From contig NZ_JACDTY010000032.1 in the NCBI RefSeq assembly GCF_013520985.1, positions 1 through 42,500 on the forward strand: a stretch of DNA of 42,500 nt. The letters are read 5' to 3'. A model generated the notes under the pieces. That model was not told the origin of the DNA. It was given only the letters and a program-made list of their open reading frames with translations, and did not search any database. The position numbers and the translations under genes are program-made. Shown here one piece after another: positions 42,251 through 42,500 of the stretch. Position 1 is the first letter of the stretch. Each line of letters begins with the position of its first letter. Source of the DNA: Mesorhizobium neociceri (GTDB lineage Bacteria > Pseudomonadota > Alphaproteobacteria > Rhizobiales > Rhizobiaceae).

Positions 42251-42334
42251 CTTATAAAGAGGCGTCTTTACGCTCTTATAAGAGGCACCGGACCGGTGAT
42301 GCGCAGGCCCCGATTTGGTCTCTTATAGGAAGGC
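42251..42334. repeat. Three CTTATA-AGGC boxes upstream of the M23 peptidase gene
   Basis: CTTATAAAGAGGC (42251-42263), CTCTTATAAGAGGC (42273-42286) and CTCTTATAGGAAGGC (42320-42334) are versions of one box; the middle one contains the perfect 12-bp palindrome CTCTTATAAGAG. CACCGG-A-CCGGTG (42286-42298) follows the second box as another palindrome. They may be an operator array or promoter parts for the peptidase gene. No gene is recognised between 42121 and 42500. Confidence 0.6.
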
Positions 42335-42360
42335 GCCGCGCGGGTCGCGCAGGGCCTTCC
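42328..42360 (+). other. Long GC-rich hairpin
   Basis: Outer arms GGAAGGC (42328-42334) and GCCTTCC (42354-42360) enclose inner arms GCGCG / CGCGC, giving one stable stem followed by TTGTT. It overlaps the third CTTATA box. It could be a weak terminator between the peptidase promoter region and the next transcript. Confidence 0.45.
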
Positions 42361-42493
42361 TTGTTGGCCTTGGTGTCGAACGGCAATGCGGCGGCAATAG
42401 GGCTCCTTCTGGGCAACCCCAATGTTCCCCTGGGGCAGTCAGCCGGCTCCAAAACTTCTGTCGCAAAAAGTTCAAAAACATCGTGGAATGGAG

Positions 42494-42499
42494 TTGACA
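42494..42499 (+). promoter_or_regulatory. Consensus -35 box at the window edge, probable strong promoter
   Basis: A perfect TTGACA at 42494-42499 is preceded by the AT-rich stretch CAAAAAGTTCAAAAACATCG (42468-42487), which resembles an UP element. Such a combination in rhizobia often stands before rRNA or tRNA genes. The -10 box and gene lie outside the window, so the target is unknown. Confidence 0.4.
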
Positions 42500-42500
42500 G

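Overview
The window looks like a chromosomal piece of a GC-rich alphaproteobacterium of the order Hyphomicrobiales (Rhizobiales), most likely Mesorhizobium or a close relative. This rests on the gene content and order (secA / parvulin isomerase / argJ / GNAT / mutT; comF / grxC / nitrilase / DUF1178; ubiG near lysC; lysC-ptsP-prfA-prmC-DUF4167-clpB), on the Flp pilin and DUF4167 families, and on several kinds of dispersed palindromic intergenic elements familiar from mesorhizobial genomes. The genus is inference from protein and repeat recognition; no search was run.

Layout. Positions 1-2800 are the only really accessory-looking part: a palindromic repeat, a frameshifted gene remnant, a HigBA/RelE-type toxin-antitoxin pair with its own terminator, a doubtful small ORF, a secreted protein of unknown function next to a short duplicated remnant of itself, and a frameshifted DUF1127-like gene. 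At 2819-5922 a DUF4242 gene is divergent from a large ATPase-LuxR regulator, with a 22-bp-phased direct repeat between them. An inverted pair of repeat elements separates this from secA (6140-8872, minus), which is divergent from a parvulin-type isomerase. Then come a TetR regulator, a caspase-like peptidase, and the tightly overlapping plus-strand run argJ-GNAT-mutT.

From 14.7 to 18.8 kb there is a small membrane protein, a lone Flp pilin, a methyltransferase (minus strand, apparent TTG start) divergent from comF, then grxC, a nitrilase-family amidohydrolase and a DUF1178 protein; these last three overlap by 4 bp each. A MarR regulator and an EamA transporter form a divergent pair with an operator-like palindrome. 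ubiG follows, then two signalling proteins facing each other: a PAS/GAF diguanylate cyclase and a CHASE3 hybrid histidine kinase.

From 25.8 to 36 kb lies a housekeeping run on the plus strand: aspartate kinase, the nitrogen-PTS enzyme I (ptsP), release factor 1 (prfA) and its methyltransferase (prmC, overlapping by 8 bp), a DUF4167 protein, ClpB behind a textbook heat-shock promoter, and a YjbR/MmcQ protein. The last part is envelope-related: an L,D-transpeptidase, a TMEM175-like channel, a DHA2-type MFS exporter and a membrane-anchored M23 peptidase. The window stops inside what looks like a strong promoter (TTGACA at 42494-42499), so an unseen gene probably begins just beyond it.

No rRNA, tRNA, CRISPR array, complete insertion sequence or prophage was found. 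No clearly new multi-gene system stands out. The most interesting unexplained signals are the palindromic elements (5956-6112, 29374-29563), the phased repeat in front of the LuxR regulator, the decayed genes in the first 2.8 kb and the repeated CTCTTATAAGAGGC-like boxes upstream of the M23 peptidase.
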